In this document: positions 1 through 10,920 of the stretch, one piece after another
Layout: every line of letters starts with the position of its first letter
Numbering within the stretch: the first letter of the stretch is position 1
Assembly: GCA_031976395.1 (NCBI GenBank)
Contig: DALYLJ010000072.1
Span: forward strand, 1-15,581
Direction of reading: 5' to 3'
Source of the DNA: UBA11164 sp002420085
GTDB lineage: Bacteria > Pseudomonadota > Gammaproteobacteria > Xanthomonadales > Xanthomonadaceae
DNA length: 15,581 nucleotides
Made by a program: the position numbers and the translations under genes
Notes under the pieces: model-generated
Told to the model about the DNA's origin: nothing
The model's database searches: none
The model's input: the letters and a program-made list of their open reading frames with translations, nothing else

Positions 1-35
1 GGCCAGCCCGTCGCCGACGCCCTGCCCGACGCCGG

Positions 36-497
36 CTACTGGGCGAAGAACTGCTGCTGGAAACGCGCGCGGATGGTTTCGGTCGAGCCCTGCGGGGTGA
101 CTTCGAGATCGAATGCCAAGGTCTCGCGATCCTGAAAGCGGGCTTCTGCCAGGTAATAGACGGCATCGGCTTCGCGCACTTCCATGACCCGCAATTCCTG
201 GCGCTGGCCGTTGAGGTTGGTGGCGGAGGCCTTGACCGTGGCCGGCGTGCCATGGCTGCTGCCGTTTTCCGACTTCAGCACGGAAACATTGAGCAAGGCA
301 CGGTTGGCAGACCGGGTGATGCCGTACTGGCGAGCCACTTCGGGGGTCAGCAGGCGGGTCGGCAGGGCGTTGTAATGAACCCGGATGTCGCCGACCTCGA
401 TCATGTTGCCGTCCTCGGCCAGAACCGAGATCGACAACAACAGCAGGATCGGCACTGCGATCAGAGCAAGCAGATTCGGATGGGATTTGGCGCGCAT
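36..497 (-). CDS. DUF4426 family secreted protein
   Basis: This gene encodes a 153-residue protein that I recognise as the DUF4426 family, which has no firmly established function. Residues 1-27 form a clear signal peptide: a basic start (MRAKSH), a long Leu/Ile/Ala/Val core and a probable signal peptidase I site after VLA (A27). The mature part of about 126 residues should therefore be periplasmic and begins EDGN. The motif GDIRVHYNALPT near residues 37-48 and the C-terminal QQQFFAQ resemble family members. A Shine-Dalgarno-like GGAGAG lies a few bases upstream of the ATG and supports this start. The gene lies 105 bases downstream of proC on the same strand and is probably cotranscribed with it, an association also seen in pseudomonads. 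The family call is confident from pattern memory; the biological role is unknown. Confidence 0.82.
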   Translation of the reverse strand: MRAKSHPNLLALIAVPILLLLSISVLAEDGNMIEVGDIRVHYNALPTRLLTPEVARQYGITRSANRALLNVSVLKSENGSSHGTPATVKASATNLNGQRQELRVMEVREADAVYYLAEARFQDRETLAFDLEVTPQGSTETIRARFQQQFFAQ

Positions 498-602
498 GGG
501 TGCTCTCCAGATCAGTGCGGGGACGCGCGACCATCATCGCGCCAACCGCGCTCGCTGTCACGGGCCGATCCGCCGCTAGTCCGGGTGACGTGGCTGGGAC
601 GG

Positions 603-1445
603 TCAGCATTGGTCGTCGTCGCTGTCTCTCGACAGGCTGCGACCGCGCTCGACGGCGGCGTCGATGGCGCGGCCGACCAGGTCCGGCAGACCGCCGCCGA
701 ACAGCGCTGCGAGTGCCGCTTCGGTGGTGCCGCCGGGCGAGGTCACCCGGTGCCGCAGTTCCGTGGCCGGCACCTGGGATTCGGTGAGCATGCGGGCCGC
801 GCCCAAGGCGGTCTGCTCGCTCAGCAGGCGGGCCGTGGCCGGTGCCAGGCCATGCTGTTCGGCGGCCTGCTGCACGGCTTCGGCGAGCAGGAAGAAGTAG
901 GCCGGGCCACTGCCGGAAACGGCGGTCACCACATCCATCAGGGCTTCATCATCGACCCAGGCGGTGCGTCCGACGGCGGCCAGCAGGCGCTCCGCCAGCG
1001 CCCGTCCGGCGGCATCCACCCGGGCATTGGCAAACAGGCCGGTCATGCCGGCGCCGACCAGGGCCGGGGTGTTCGGCATCGCCCGAACGACTGCCAGGTC
1101 GCCACCCAGCCAGCGCTCGATCTGGCTGCTGGCGATGCCGGCGGCAATCGAGATCACCAGCGGTCGGTGCTGACGGGCGATCTCGGCCAGCGGTCGGCAA
1201 ACCGCCGCCAGAACCTGTGGTTTGACCGCCAACAGCCAGACCGAGGCGTCGGCGACTGCGCAGGCGTTGTCAGCGCTGGCAGCGATGGCGAAATCGCGAA
1301 CCAGGGCGTCACGCAAATCCTGGTTCGGTTCGCCGACCCGGATCGAGGCACTGGACCGACCGGTGGCGATCAGGCCGCCGATCAGGCTGCGGGCCATGTT
1401 GCCGCCGCCGATGAAGGCCAGGGTGTCGGAGTCGGGCGATGGCAT
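603..1445 (-). CDS. proC: Pyrroline-5-carboxylate reductase
   Basis: ProC catalyses the last step of proline synthesis in the cytoplasm, the NAD(P)H-dependent reduction of 1-pyrroline-5-carboxylate to proline. The N-terminal Rossmann motif FIGGGNMARSLIGG starts about ten residues in. It is followed by the VKPQVL segment, by VRAMPNTPALVGAGMTGL in the middle, and by the C-terminal dimerisation domain with VSGSGPAYFF and the family signature LRHRVTSPGGTTEAAL. From the ATG at 1443-1445 the product has 280 residues, close to the usual 270. The frame stays open upstream through a second ATG (1461-1463) to a GTG (1494-1496), but those extra residues do not look like ProC, so I prefer the inner ATG. 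None of the three starts has a strong ribosome-binding site. It is the first gene of a probable proC-DUF4426 unit divergent from pilT. The yggS and yggT genes often found beside proC are absent. Confidence 0.95.
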   Translation of the reverse strand: MPSPDSDTLAFIGGGNMARSLIGGLIATGRSSASIRVGEPNQDLRDALVRDFAIAASADNACAVADASVWLLAVKPQVLAAVCRPLAEIARQHRPLVISIAAGIASSQIERWLGGDLAVVRAMPNTPALVGAGMTGLFANARVDAAGRALAERLLAAVGRTAWVDDEALMDVVTAVSGSGPAYFFLLAEAVQQAAEQHGLAPATARLLSEQTALGAARMLTESQVPATELRHRVTSPGGTTEAALAALFGGGLPDLVGRAIDAAVERGRSLSRDSDDDQC

Positions 1446-1503
1446 CGGTGGCTGTCGGGTCATGGTGCGGGTCGGACACGAGGAATGGCCGTCCACGATA
1501 CCA

Positions 1504-1528
1504 GCCTGGCAGGCGACCTGCGGCAGGC
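1504..1528. repeat. Inverted repeat upstream of proC
   Basis: The arm GCCTGGCAGG (1504-1513) is followed by CGA and then by CCTGCGGCAGGC. The reverse complement of the second arm is GCCTGCCGCAGG, which matches the first apart from a two-base bulge. The structure lies just upstream of the possible proC starts. It could be a hairpin in the proC leader RNA or an operator. No function is demonstrated by the sequence. Confidence 0.35.
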
Positions 1529-1573
1529 CGATCCGGCATGGCCGCCCACCTGCGGTCGCTGCGTTGTATCGGT

Positions 1574-1593
1574 CGAAACCGCGCTGCGGTTCG
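1574..1593. repeat. Short hairpin in the proC-pilT divergent region
   Basis: AACCGC (1577-1582) and GCGGTT (1586-1591) form a perfect six-base stem around a GCT loop. The stem extends by a further CG pair on the outside if A1576 is bulged. It lies about 45 bases before the candidate pilT -10 box, with no following T tract, so it is not a typical intrinsic terminator. An operator or a chance palindrome in G+C-rich DNA are both possible. Confidence 0.25.
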
Positions 1594-1635
1594 CGATTGC
1601 GCGTGCCGGTCGGTCGCGCGTCCCGGCCATGGGTC

Positions 1636-1641
1636 TATACT
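1636..1641 (+). promoter_or_regulatory. Candidate -10 box for pilT
   Basis: TATACT is a close match to the sigma-70 -10 consensus TATAAT and is one of the few A/T-rich hexamers in this otherwise G+C-rich gap. It lies about 70 bases before the pilT ATG. I do not see a good -35 hexamer at the usual 16-18 base spacing, so an activator or an alternative start may be involved. The remainder of the 1446-1709 divergent region holds only the two palindromes listed and no gene. Confidence 0.35.
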
Positions 1642-1709
1642 TCCGGACGCAGCGCGCATGGCATCCGCCGATGCCGCCGTCCAGTCGAATTCAGCCACGG
1701 GAGTTTTGC

Positions 1710-2747
1710 ATGGATATCGCCGAGCTATTGGCGTTTTCGGTCAAGAACAAAGCATCCGACCTCCACCTTTCGGCGGGACTGCCGCCGATGATCCGGGTCG
1801 ATGGCGATGTCCGCCGGATCAATATCCCTGCGCTCGACCACAAGCAGGTCCACGCCCTGGTCTACGACATCATGTCGGACAAGCAGCGGCGCGACTACGA
1901 AGAATTCCTCGAAGTCGATTTCTCCTTCGAGATTCCCGGCCTGGCGCGCTTCCGGGTCAATGCCTTCAACCAGAACCGGGGCGCCGGTGCGGTGTTCCGT
2001 ACCATTCCGTCGGAGGTGCTGACCCTGGAAGATCTGGCCGCGCCGAAGATCTTCCAGGAACTGATCGAACAGCCGCAGGGGCTGATCCTGGTGACCGGGC
2101 CGACCGGCTCGGGCAAGTCAACCACCCTGGCGGCGATGGTCGATCACATCAACAAGAACGAGTACGGTCACATCCTCACGGTCGAGGATCCGATCGAATT
2201 CGTCCACACCTCGCAGAAATGCCTGGTCAACCAGCGCGAAGTGCATCGCGACACCCACGGTTTCAACGAGGCGCTGCGCTCGGCACTGCGCGAAGACCCG
2301 GACTACATCCTGGTCGGCGAAATGCGCGACATCGAGACCATCCGTCTGGCCCTGACTGCGGCCGAGACCGGACACCTGGTGTTCGGCACCCTGCACACCA
2401 GTTCAGCGGCAAAGACCATCGACCGGATCATCGACGTGTTCCCGGCCGGCGAAAAACCGATGGTCCGCTCGATGCTCTCGGAATCACTGCGGGCAGTGAT
2501 TTCCCAGGCGCTGCTGAAGAAGGTCGGCGGTGGCCGGGTGGCCTCGCACGAGATCATGGTCGGCATCCCGGCGATCCGCAACCTGATCCGCGAGGACAAG
2601 GTCGCTCAGATGTACTCGGCGATCCAGACCGGCCAGAACCACGGCATGCAGACCCTCGACCAGAACCTCCAGGATCTCGCCAAGCGCGGCCTGATCACCC
2701 GCCAGACCGCCCGCGAATACGCCAAGGACAAGAAATTGTTCGATTGA
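1710..2747 (+). CDS. pilT: Type IV pilus retraction ATPase PilT
   Basis: PilT is the cytoplasmic hexameric ATPase that powers depolymerisation and retraction of type IV pili, needed for twitching motility and pilus-dependent DNA uptake. The 345-residue product matches the family length. It has an N-terminal PAS-like domain beginning with the ASDLHLSAG motif (residues 15-23), a Walker A motif GPTGSGKST at 130-138, the Asp box HILTVEDPIEF near 154-164, a Walker B ILVGEMRD at 200-207, the His box TAAETGHLVFGTLHT at 216-230, and the PilT-specific retraction motif AIRNLIRE at 288-295. The ATG is preceded by GGGAG at good spacing. The frame is open far upstream, but homology and the ribosome-binding site fix this start. 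pilU follows 98 bases later on the same strand, and proC is divergent upstream. Confidence 0.97.
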   Translation: MDIAELLAFSVKNKASDLHLSAGLPPMIRVDGDVRRINIPALDHKQVHALVYDIMSDKQRRDYEEFLEVDFSFEIPGLARFRVNAFNQNRGAGAVFRTIPSEVLTLEDLAAPKIFQELIEQPQGLILVTGPTGSGKSTTLAAMVDHINKNEYGHILTVEDPIEFVHTSQKCLVNQREVHRDTHGFNEALRSALREDPDYILVGEMRDIETIRLALTAAETGHLVFGTLHTSSAAKTIDRIIDVFPAGEKPMVRSMLSESLRAVISQALLKKVGGGRVASHEIMVGIPAIRNLIREDKVAQMYSAIQTGQNHGMQTLDQNLQDLAKRGLITRQTAREYAKDKKLFD

Positions 2748-2753
2748 TCGTGT

Positions 2754-2826
2754 CGAGATTCGAGATTCGGACGCCGAGACGCACAGCCCTGCCCTGACAA
2801 ATCACCAATCCCGAATCCCGAATCCC
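2754..2826. repeat. Intergenic inverted repeat (GATTCGGGATT type)
   Basis: The 98-base gap between pilT and pilU contains a 16-base arm, GAGATTCGAGATTCGG (2755-2770), and a right arm with tandem CGAATCC units (2811-2826). The reverse complement of the right arm reads GGGATTCGGGATTCGG, so 14 of 16 positions match. The loop is about 40 bases. Tandem GGGATTCGGGATT sequences recur between genes in Xanthomonadaceae genomes as I remember them, so this is probably a dispersed REP-like element. It leaves the pilU ribosome-binding site (AGAGGA, just upstream of the ATG at 2846) intact and might affect mRNA processing between the two genes. Confidence 0.6.
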
Positions 2827-2845
2827 ATCCAAAGAGGAACCCCGA

Positions 2846-3976
2846 ATGAGCAGCATCGATTTCACCAGTTACCTCAAGCTGATGGCGCACAAGAAGGCGT
2901 CGGACCTGTTCGTGACTGCCGGGGTGGCGCCGTCGATCAAGGTCAATGGCAAGATCACTCCGATCACCGAGACGCCGCTGACGCCGCAGCAGAGCCGCGA
3001 TCTGGTGCTCAACGTGATGACGCCCTCGCAGCGTGAGGAATTCGAGAAGACCCACGAGTGCAATTTCGCGATCGGGGTCGCCGGTATCGGCCGCTTCCGG
3101 GTCAGTTGCTTCTACCAGCGCAACCAGGTGGGCATGGTGCTGCGCCGGATCGAGAGCAAGATCCCGACCGTCGAGGAACTCAACCTGCCACCGGTCATCA
3201 AGACCATGTCGATGACCAAGCGCGGCATCATCCTGATGGTCGGCGCCACCGGCTCGGGCAAATCGACCACGCTGGCGGCGATGATCGGCTACCGCAATCA
3301 GAACTCGGCCGGTCACATCATCACCATCGAAGACCCGATCGAGTACGTCCACAAGCATCAGGGCTGCATCATCACCCAGCGCGAGGTCGGCATCGATACC
3401 GACAGTTGGGAGGCGGCGCTCAAGAACACCCTGCGGCAGGCGCCGGACGTGATCATGATCGGCGAGGTGCGAACCCGCGAAGGCATGGATCACGCGATCG
3501 CCTTCGCCGAAACCGGCCACATGGTGCTGGCGACCCTGCACGCCAACAATGCCAACCAGGCGATGGACCGGATCATCAACTTCTTCCCCGAGGAGCGCCG
3601 CAACCAGTTGCTGATGGACCTGTCGCTCAATCTCAAGGGCGTGGTCGCGCAGCAACTGATCCCGACGCCGGACGGCAAGGCCCGGCGGGTCGCGACCGAA
3701 ATCCTGCTCGGCACGCCGCTGGTCCAGGACTACATCCGTGATGGTGAAATCCACAAGCTCAAGGAGGTCATGAAGGAATCGACCAACCTGGGCATGAAGA
3801 CCTTCGACCAGAGCCTGTTCGAGCTGTACATGGCCGGGGAGATTTCCTACGAGGACGCGCTGCGCCACGCCGACAGCACCAACGAGGTGCGCCTGAAGAT
3901 CAAGCTCAGTCAGGGCGGCGATGCCCGCAGCCTGGCCCAGGGCATGGATGGAGTCGAACTGATCGATCAGCGCTGA
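2846..3976 (+). CDS. pilU: Type IV pilus retraction ATPase PilU
   Basis: PilU is a PilT paralogue that assists retraction, acting on or with the PilT motor in the cytoplasm. The 376-residue length fits PilU rather than the shorter PilT. The order of motifs is ASDLFVTAG near 18-26, Walker A GATGSGKST at 133-141, the Asp box HIITIEDPIEYVH at 157-169, Walker B DVIMIGEVR at 201-209, and the His box FAETGHMVLATLHANN at about 220-235. The C-terminal region lacks the PilT AIRNLIRE motif and has GTPLVQDYIRDGEIHKLKE instead, which is diagnostic for PilU. A strong AGAGGA ribosome-binding site precedes the ATG. It is probably cotranscribed with pilT and could also have its own signals in the 98-base gap. 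It ends 17 bases before the convergent stop codon of ligA. Confidence 0.96.
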   Translation: MSSIDFTSYLKLMAHKKASDLFVTAGVAPSIKVNGKITPITETPLTPQQSRDLVLNVMTPSQREEFEKTHECNFAIGVAGIGRFRVSCFYQRNQVGMVLRRIESKIPTVEELNLPPVIKTMSMTKRGIILMVGATGSGKSTTLAAMIGYRNQNSAGHIITIEDPIEYVHKHQGCIITQREVGIDTDSWEAALKNTLRQAPDVIMIGEVRTREGMDHAIAFAETGHMVLATLHANNANQAMDRIINFFPEERRNQLLMDLSLNLKGVVAQQLIPTPDGKARRVATEILLGTPLVQDYIRDGEIHKLKEVMKESTNLGMKTFDQSLFELYMAGEISYEDALRHADSTNEVRLKIKLSQGGDARSLAQGMDGVELIDQR

Positions 3977-3997
3977 GCCGATCCAACCGACGCTCAG
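3973..3997. terminator. Possible bidirectional stem between pilU and ligA
   Basis: CTGAGC (3973-3978) and GCTCAG (3992-3997) are perfect reverse complements around a 13-base loop. The left arm contains the pilU TGA and the right arm contains the complement of the ligA TGA. This is the only gap between the two convergent units, so the hairpin could help end both transcripts. The stem is short and there is no T tract on either side, so intrinsic termination is doubtful and Rho-dependent termination or convergent read-through is equally possible. Confidence 0.3.
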
Positions 3998-6582
3998 GCC
4001 GGGTCGGCGTCGGCCGGCTGGTCGGCGGGCTGGTCGGCGGGCTGCTCCGCGTCGGCCAGGAAGGCCAGCAACCGGGCTTCGTCCCAGATTTCGATGCCGA
4101 GCGCCTGTGCCTTGTCGAGCTTGGAGCCGGCATTGGCACCGGCAATGACAAACCGGGTGTTGCGCGAGACGCTGCCGGCGACCTTGGCGCCGAGCGCTTC
4201 CAGGCGGGCACCCGCCTGATCACGGGTGAGGTGTTCGAGCGTGCCGGTCAACACCACCGTGCAACCGGCCAGCGGTGCCGGCCGGGTGTGCCGATCGACG
4301 GTCGGGCTGCGGGCGAGCAGATGAGCGATGCGCTGTTCGGTCGCATGCAGGCGCTCACTCCACGGGCCGGCACCGATCAGGTCGATCAGGGCACGCGCCG
4401 ATGCCGTGCTCAGGCCGAGCGGGGCCAGGCCGCCGTCGTGCTCGGCGCGCAGGTCGTCGAGCCGCTGGAAGCGCTCGCCGATCCGCTCGATCGAGGTGTC
4501 GCCGAGTCCGTCCAGTGGAGCACCCAGCGCCTTGGCGGCCCGCAGCAAGAAGGCCAGACCGAGCCGCTCACGCAGGTCGGTCGCAGGCAGGCCGTTGGCC
4601 TCGACCTGGACACCATTGGCCAGCAAGGCATCGATCACGTCCTGGTTGTGCTGCTCGGCGAAGAAGGCCGCAACCGAGCGCGCCACCTTCGGACCGACAT
4701 CCGGAACCGCCAGCAGCAGGATGGCATCGGCGTGTCGGATGGTGTCGAGATCGCCGAAGCTGCGGGCCAGGGCCTTGGCGGTCTCTTCGCCGATTTGCAG
4801 GATGCCGAGGCCGAACAGCAGCCGCTCCAGCGGGATGCGCCGAGCGGCATCGATGGCCGCGATCAGCTTTTCCGCCCAGCGGGTGGCGACCTTGGCCGGC
4901 TTGCCGGTCTTGCCGCGCTTGCCGATGCTGCGGTCGTGATCCGCCGCCGATGCCGCCAATGCCGATCGATCGTGATCGTGATCGGAATCGTGATCGGAAT
5001 CGGAATCGACCGTGTGCTCGGTCGGCGCGTCGGCAGTGGTTTCGCCGGCCCGGGCCTCGCTCTGGCGCTTCATCTCCAGCAGGTCATCCACGGTCAGCCG
5101 GAAGATGTCGGCAACGGTGGTGACCCGGCCGAAGTCGATCAGATCCTCGACCATCCGTTCGCCCAGTCCCTCGATGTCCACCGCCCGACGCGAGGCAAAG
5201 TGGATCAGCGCCTGCTTGCGCTGAGCCGGGCAGTACAGGCCGCCGGTGCAGCGAGCGACCGCCTCGCCGGGTTCACGGGCGATGGCCGAGCCACAGGCTG
5301 GACAGTGTTCAGGCAGGGTGAACGCGGGATGCAGGGGCAGACCCTGGGCATCGCGCGGTCGCCGCTCGACATCGACCGCAGCGACTTCCGGGATAACGTC
5401 GCCGGCCCGCCGCACGACCACCGTGTCGCCGACCCGGACATCCAGCCGGGCGACCTGGTCGGCGTTGTGCAAGGTGGCATTGGTGACCGTGACCCCGGCG
5501 ACCCGAACCGGCGCCAGTCGCGCGACCGGGGTGATCGCACCGGTGCGGCCGACCTGGACATCGATGGCCTCGACCGTGGTGGTCTGCTCCAGCGCGGGGT
5601 ACTTGTGGGCCAGCGCCCAGCGCGGCGCCCGCGCGACGAAGCCGAGCATCTGCTGCTGGTCGTAGCGATCGAGCTTGTAGACGACGCCGTCGATGTCGTA
5701 AGGCAATGCCTCGCGCGCCGCCCCGATGCGCCGGTAGTAATCGAGCAGGCCGACCAGACCACGGGCGCGATCGACCTCGGGACTGACCGGCAGACCGAAC
5801 GCACGGAACGCTGCCAGGGTTTCGGAATGGCGCTCGGGCAACGGCCAGCCCTCGACCTGACCCAGGCCGTAGGCGAAGAATGCCAGCGGCCGGCGGGCGG
5901 TGATCGCCGGATCGAGCTGGCGCAGCGAGCCGGCCGCACCGTTGCGCGGGTTGGCCAGCGGCTTCTCGCCACGCGCCAGGGCCTCGCGGTTGTAGCGCTC
6001 GAAGGCGGCACGCGGCATGTAGACCTCGCCGCGCACCTCCAGCCGGGCCGGAGCCTCGCCGCGCAGACGCAGGGGAATGGCCCGGACCGTGCGCAGATTG
6101 GCGGTCACGTCCTCGCCGATCCGACCATCGCCACGGGTGGCACCCCGGACGAATCGACCCTGTTCGTAGATCAGGCTGATCGCCAGGCCATCCAGTTTGG
6201 GTTCGACCGAGAATTCCGGTTCCGACACGTCCAGGGCTTCGGTCAACCGGCGCACGAAGGCGGCGGCTTCCTCCTCGTTGAAGGCGTTGGCCAGTGACAG
6301 CATCGGCACCGCATGTTCGACCTCGGCGAAGCCACCGTCCGGGCGGGCACCGATGCGGCGCGTCGGCGAGTCGGGGTCGGCCAGATCGGGATGCCGCTCT
6401 TCCAGCCCTTCCAGTTCGCGCACCAGGACGTCGTATTCGGGATCGCTCAGGGTCGGTGCGTCGAGCACGTGGTAGCGGTAGTTGGCGTCCTCGATCCGAG
6501 CGCGCAGTTCGGCCATGCGCTCGACGACCTCGGTCGTCTGGGCGACAGCATCGGGCGGTGCGGTGGCGGAGTGCTCGCTCAT
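3994..6582 (-). CDS. ligA: NAD-dependent DNA ligase LigA
   Basis: LigA seals nicks in duplex DNA using NAD, joining Okazaki fragments and finishing repair. Read from the ATG at 6580-6582 the protein has 862 residues, against about 670 in E. coli. The domains appear in order: Ia domain (ANYRYHVLDAPTLSDPEYD, about 33-51), adenylation domain with catalytic lysine K129 in KLDG and NPRNGAAGSLRQLD at 211-224, OB fold with VGRTGAITPVARLAPV, a four-cysteine zinc finger (C427, C430, C445, C451), helix-hairpin-helix repeats and a C-terminal BRCT domain (about 773-850). The extra length includes a low-complexity Asp/His/Ser insert between the zinc finger and helix-hairpin-helix regions (about 507-562) and a repetitive QPAD tail. 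The frame runs on upstream into zipA, but homology starts here. It follows zipA by 28 bases with no clear ribosome-binding site, suggesting it depends on the smc-zipA transcript. Confidence 0.96.
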   Translation of the reverse strand: MSEHSATAPPDAVAQTTEVVERMAELRARIEDANYRYHVLDAPTLSDPEYDVLVRELEGLEERHPDLADPDSPTRRIGARPDGGFAEVEHAVPMLSLANAFNEEEAAAFVRRLTEALDVSEPEFSVEPKLDGLAISLIYEQGRFVRGATRGDGRIGEDVTANLRTVRAIPLRLRGEAPARLEVRGEVYMPRAAFERYNREALARGEKPLANPRNGAAGSLRQLDPAITARRPLAFFAYGLGQVEGWPLPERHSETLAAFRAFGLPVSPEVDRARGLVGLLDYYRRIGAAREALPYDIDGVVYKLDRYDQQQMLGFVARAPRWALAHKYPALEQTTTVEAIDVQVGRTGAITPVARLAPVRVAGVTVTNATLHNADQVARLDVRVGDTVVVRRAGDVIPEVAAVDVERRPRDAQGLPLHPAFTLPEHCPACGSAIAREPGEAVARCTGGLYCPAQRKQALIHFASRRAVDIEGLGERMVEDLIDFGRVTTVADIFRLTVDDLLEMKRQSEARAGETTADAPTEHTVDSDSDHDSDHDHDRSALAASAADHDRSIGKRGKTGKPAKVATRWAEKLIAAIDAARRIPLERLLFGLGILQIGEETAKALARSFGDLDTIRHADAILLLAVPDVGPKVARSVAAFFAEQHNQDVIDALLANGVQVEANGLPATDLRERLGLAFLLRAAKALGAPLDGLGDTSIERIGERFQRLDDLRAEHDGGLAPLGLSTASARALIDLIGAGPWSERLHATEQRIAHLLARSPTVDRHTRPAPLAGCTVVLTGTLEHLTRDQAGARLEALGAKVAGSVSRNTRFVIAGANAGSKLDKAQALGIEIWDEARLLAFLADAEQPADQPADQPADADPA
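4016..4051. repeat. 12-base tandem repeat in the ligA 3' end
   Basis: Two perfect copies of GGCTGGTCGGCG (4016-4027 and 4028-4039) are followed by a degenerate third. On the coding (minus) strand they encode the repeated QPAD peptide that forms the extreme C-terminus of LigA after the BRCT domain. The unit is a multiple of three, so copy-number change would only lengthen or shorten the tail. Confidence 0.75.
4968..5009. repeat. Hexanucleotide repeat in the ligA insert
   Basis: About seven imperfect six-base units of the form (G/A)ATCG(T/G/A) run head to tail. On the coding strand they encode alternating aspartates separated by serine or histidine (VDSDSDHDSDHDHD, residues about 525-538). The unit length keeps the frame. 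The tract looks like a slippage-derived expansion inside a linker that varies between relatives. Confidence 0.75.
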
Positions 6583-6610
6583 CACGGCTGGACCGGCTGT
6601 CCCGATCGGC

Positions 6611-7291
6611 CTACCAGCGGCTGCGACGGTCTTCGCGCTTGCGATCGTAGGCGCGCAGTTCGTCGCGGATGTGGGCGATGCGCTGGCGACTGAGGGCATT
6701 GCGATCCTCGTCAAGCACGATCGCGTCGAGCAACTCGGCCAGGCGCTGAGCGGTCGGCAGCAGGGCCTCCCAGGCATCGAGCGCGGGCAAGGGCCCGGGC
6801 AGGGCCATGAACAGGCTGATGCCAGGGGTCTCCAACTCGGCGATCTGCCCGAGATCGAACGAACCCGGCTGGATCAGATTGGCGACGCTGAAGATCGCCG
6901 GCTGATCGGGCCGACCATCGGCGAGCCGATGGAAGATATCGTGCCTGCCGAACACCAGGCCGGCTTTCTCGGCTGCCACCACCAGATCCGGCCCGCGCAG
7001 CACGCAGCCGGCACGGGCGGCGACCAGCAGGGTGACGATCCGATCGTAGGGCTGGGAGTGCGCGGACTCGCCCGCCTGCGGGCCGGTCATCGGCGGGTCC
7101 GCTTCGACGTCGGGATCGGTCGGCGACGGACCGGCGTCCAGACGCGGCTCGGCGCGAACCGGACTCCGCCCGCGTGGCAGGTCGCGCCGACCCGGCTCGC
7201 TGCGCCGTGGCTTGCCGAGCAGGATGACCGCCGCCACCACCAGGACGCCGATCACAGCGATCGGGATGCCGATATCCGGGTTCCAGGTCAT
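6611..7291 (-). CDS. zipA: Cell division protein ZipA
   Basis: ZipA anchors the FtsZ ring to the inner membrane early in septation. The 226-residue product has an N-terminal transmembrane segment (about 9-26, IPIAVIGVLVVAAVILLG) with a very short periplasmic start, a basic and then Pro/Asp-rich linker (about 27-81), and a C-terminal ZipA FtsZ-binding domain (about 82-217) with PAIFSVANLIQPGSFDL and TPGISLFMALPGPLPALDAWEALLPTAQRLAELLDAIVLDEDRNALSRQ. The protein is short compared with the 328 residues in E. coli, mainly because the linker is about 55 residues. The ATG at 7289-7291 has an excellent GGAGGGAGG ribosome-binding site, which fixes the start although the frame is open further upstream. 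It lies 25 bases after smc and 28 before ligA, the conserved smc-zipA-ligA order. Confidence 0.93.
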   Translation of the reverse strand: MTWNPDIGIPIAVIGVLVVAAVILLGKPRRSEPGRRDLPRGRSPVRAEPRLDAGPSPTDPDVEADPPMTGPQAGESAHSQPYDRIVTLLVAARAGCVLRGPDLVVAAEKAGLVFGRHDIFHRLADGRPDQPAIFSVANLIQPGSFDLGQIAELETPGISLFMALPGPLPALDAWEALLPTAQRLAELLDAIVLDEDRNALSRQRIAHIRDELRAYDRKREDRRSRW

Positions 7292-7316
7292 CGCCAGCCT
7301 CCCTCCATCCGTGTGC

Positions 7317-10820
<3,504 letters not shown>

Positions 10821-10920
10821 GACCGACCACGATCGGCAGCGGGGCCGTGCGGCCAGGCCAGGCTCGCCGCATGGACGAACACACGCATCGGACGCGAATG
10901 GCGATGGCAGATGACCGACC

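Noticed and set aside
1..35. Possible start or end of another gene at the left edge
   Set aside because: Only 35 bases lie beyond the DUF4426 stop. They contain no start codon with a ribosome-binding site and are too short to identify anything.
1446..1496. Longer ProC starting at GTG 1494-1496
   Set aside because: The added residues do not resemble ProC and there is no ribosome-binding site. The inner ATG gives the normal distance to the Rossmann motif, though the longer form cannot be excluded.
252..2747. An 831-codon frame that would add about 486 residues to the N-terminus of PilT
   Set aside because: The extra part is antisense to proC and the DUF4426 gene and looks like a shadow. PilT homology, the ribosome-binding site and the family length all start at 1710.
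4231..6297. A 688-codon open frame on the plus strand opposite ligA
   Set aside because: It mirrors the ligA codons, has no recognisable domain or ribosome-binding site, and ligA has all its family motifs.
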